Source of the DNA: Lacihabitans sp. LS3-19
Lineage (GTDB): Bacteria; Bacteroidota; Bacteroidia; Cytophagales; Spirosomataceae
DNA length: 64,000 nucleotides
Assembly: GCF_024343575.1 (NCBI RefSeq)
Contig: NZ_RJUA01000130.1
Location: 126,217 to 190,216, forward strand
Direction: 5' to 3'
Part shown: piece by piece, positions 63,930 through 64,000 of the stretch
Position numbering within the stretch: the first letter of the stretch is position 1
Layout: each line of letters begins with the position of its first letter
Notes under the pieces: model-generated
What the model saw: the letters and a program-made list of their open reading frames with translations, nothing else
What the model was told of the DNA's origin: nothing
Database searches by the model: none
Made by a program: the position numbers and the translations under genes

Positions 63930-64000
63930 GCTAAATTGTTGATTTTGTTTAAAATGTCCATTTATAGAAAGGTTTTTTTGTTAAGTTCTTATTTGTAATG

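Overview
This window is low-GC bacterial chromosomal DNA from a member of the Bacteroidota, most likely of the order Cytophagales. The evidence is the Bacteroidetes promoter pattern (TTTG, about 20 bp, TAnnTTTG) before several genes, the near absence of Shine-Dalgarno sites, type IX secretion C-terminal sorting domains of both type A (37537-38082) and type B (60447-61937), a Bacteroidetes-type RpoZ and BamD pair, and many secreted, LamG, PKD and DUF3857 proteins. I see no insertion sequence, prophage or CRISPR array, so this is mostly ordinary core and surface-function chromosome.

Layout: 1-2483 holds the 3' end of gltX, an arylamine N-acetyltransferase coupled to a small unknown gene, and tRNA-Glu. 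2786-6809 is an operon of an M14-type peptidase and a phospholipase D-like lipoprotein. 6966-8958 is a cold-shock type DEAD-box helicase behind a long structured leader. 9110-11091 has a sodium:solute symporter and a stand-alone LytTR regulator. 11235-18028 is a block of minus-strand surface-protein genes with lnt (apolipoprotein N-acyltransferase) embedded in it, followed by a divergent 7TM-DISM histidine kinase and NarL-type regulator. 20828-28486 holds clpS, recR, an exported superoxide dismutase, a chromate-type transporter, a HupE/UreJ-like protein, an M1 peptidase and adenine deaminase. 28795-31262 is a second two-component operon whose kinase is split from a separate 7-TM protein. 31259-44700 has a RidA-like protein, a ComEA-type HhH protein, a 1112-residue ThuA/sugar-dehydrogenase/cytochrome fusion, rpoZ, bamD, a T9SS cargo protein, rpiB, dnaX and two DUF3857 proteins. 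44911-58736 has an HzsA-related cytochrome-motif surface protein and a carbohydrate region (Gfo/Idh/MocA oxidoreductase, FucP-type transporter, GH95 alpha-L-fucosidase, YqhD-type dehydrogenase, GH113-like hydrolase) mixed with DNA repair (tag) and Nudix genes. 58737-63929 ends with an Omp85-like barrel, a lectin-domain T9SS protein and a photolyase gene preceded by its usual small partner.

Two observations stand out. First, dnaX is split at a run of ten A residues so that the normal frame gives a 385-residue gamma-like product while a -1 shift gives a 571-residue tau-like product. This matches recoding known from other dnaX genes, although a homopolymer sequencing error is the plain alternative. 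Second, a 16-bp partly symmetric element (TGAGGGTTAACACCTA and a 12/16 variant) lies before three neighbouring surface-protein genes, each time exactly 23 bp upstream of a TAnnTTTG-like -7 box. This looks like a small regulon with activator sites near -42, next to a two-component pair that could control it. A third candidate is a possible bistable RNA leader ahead of the DEAD-box helicase.
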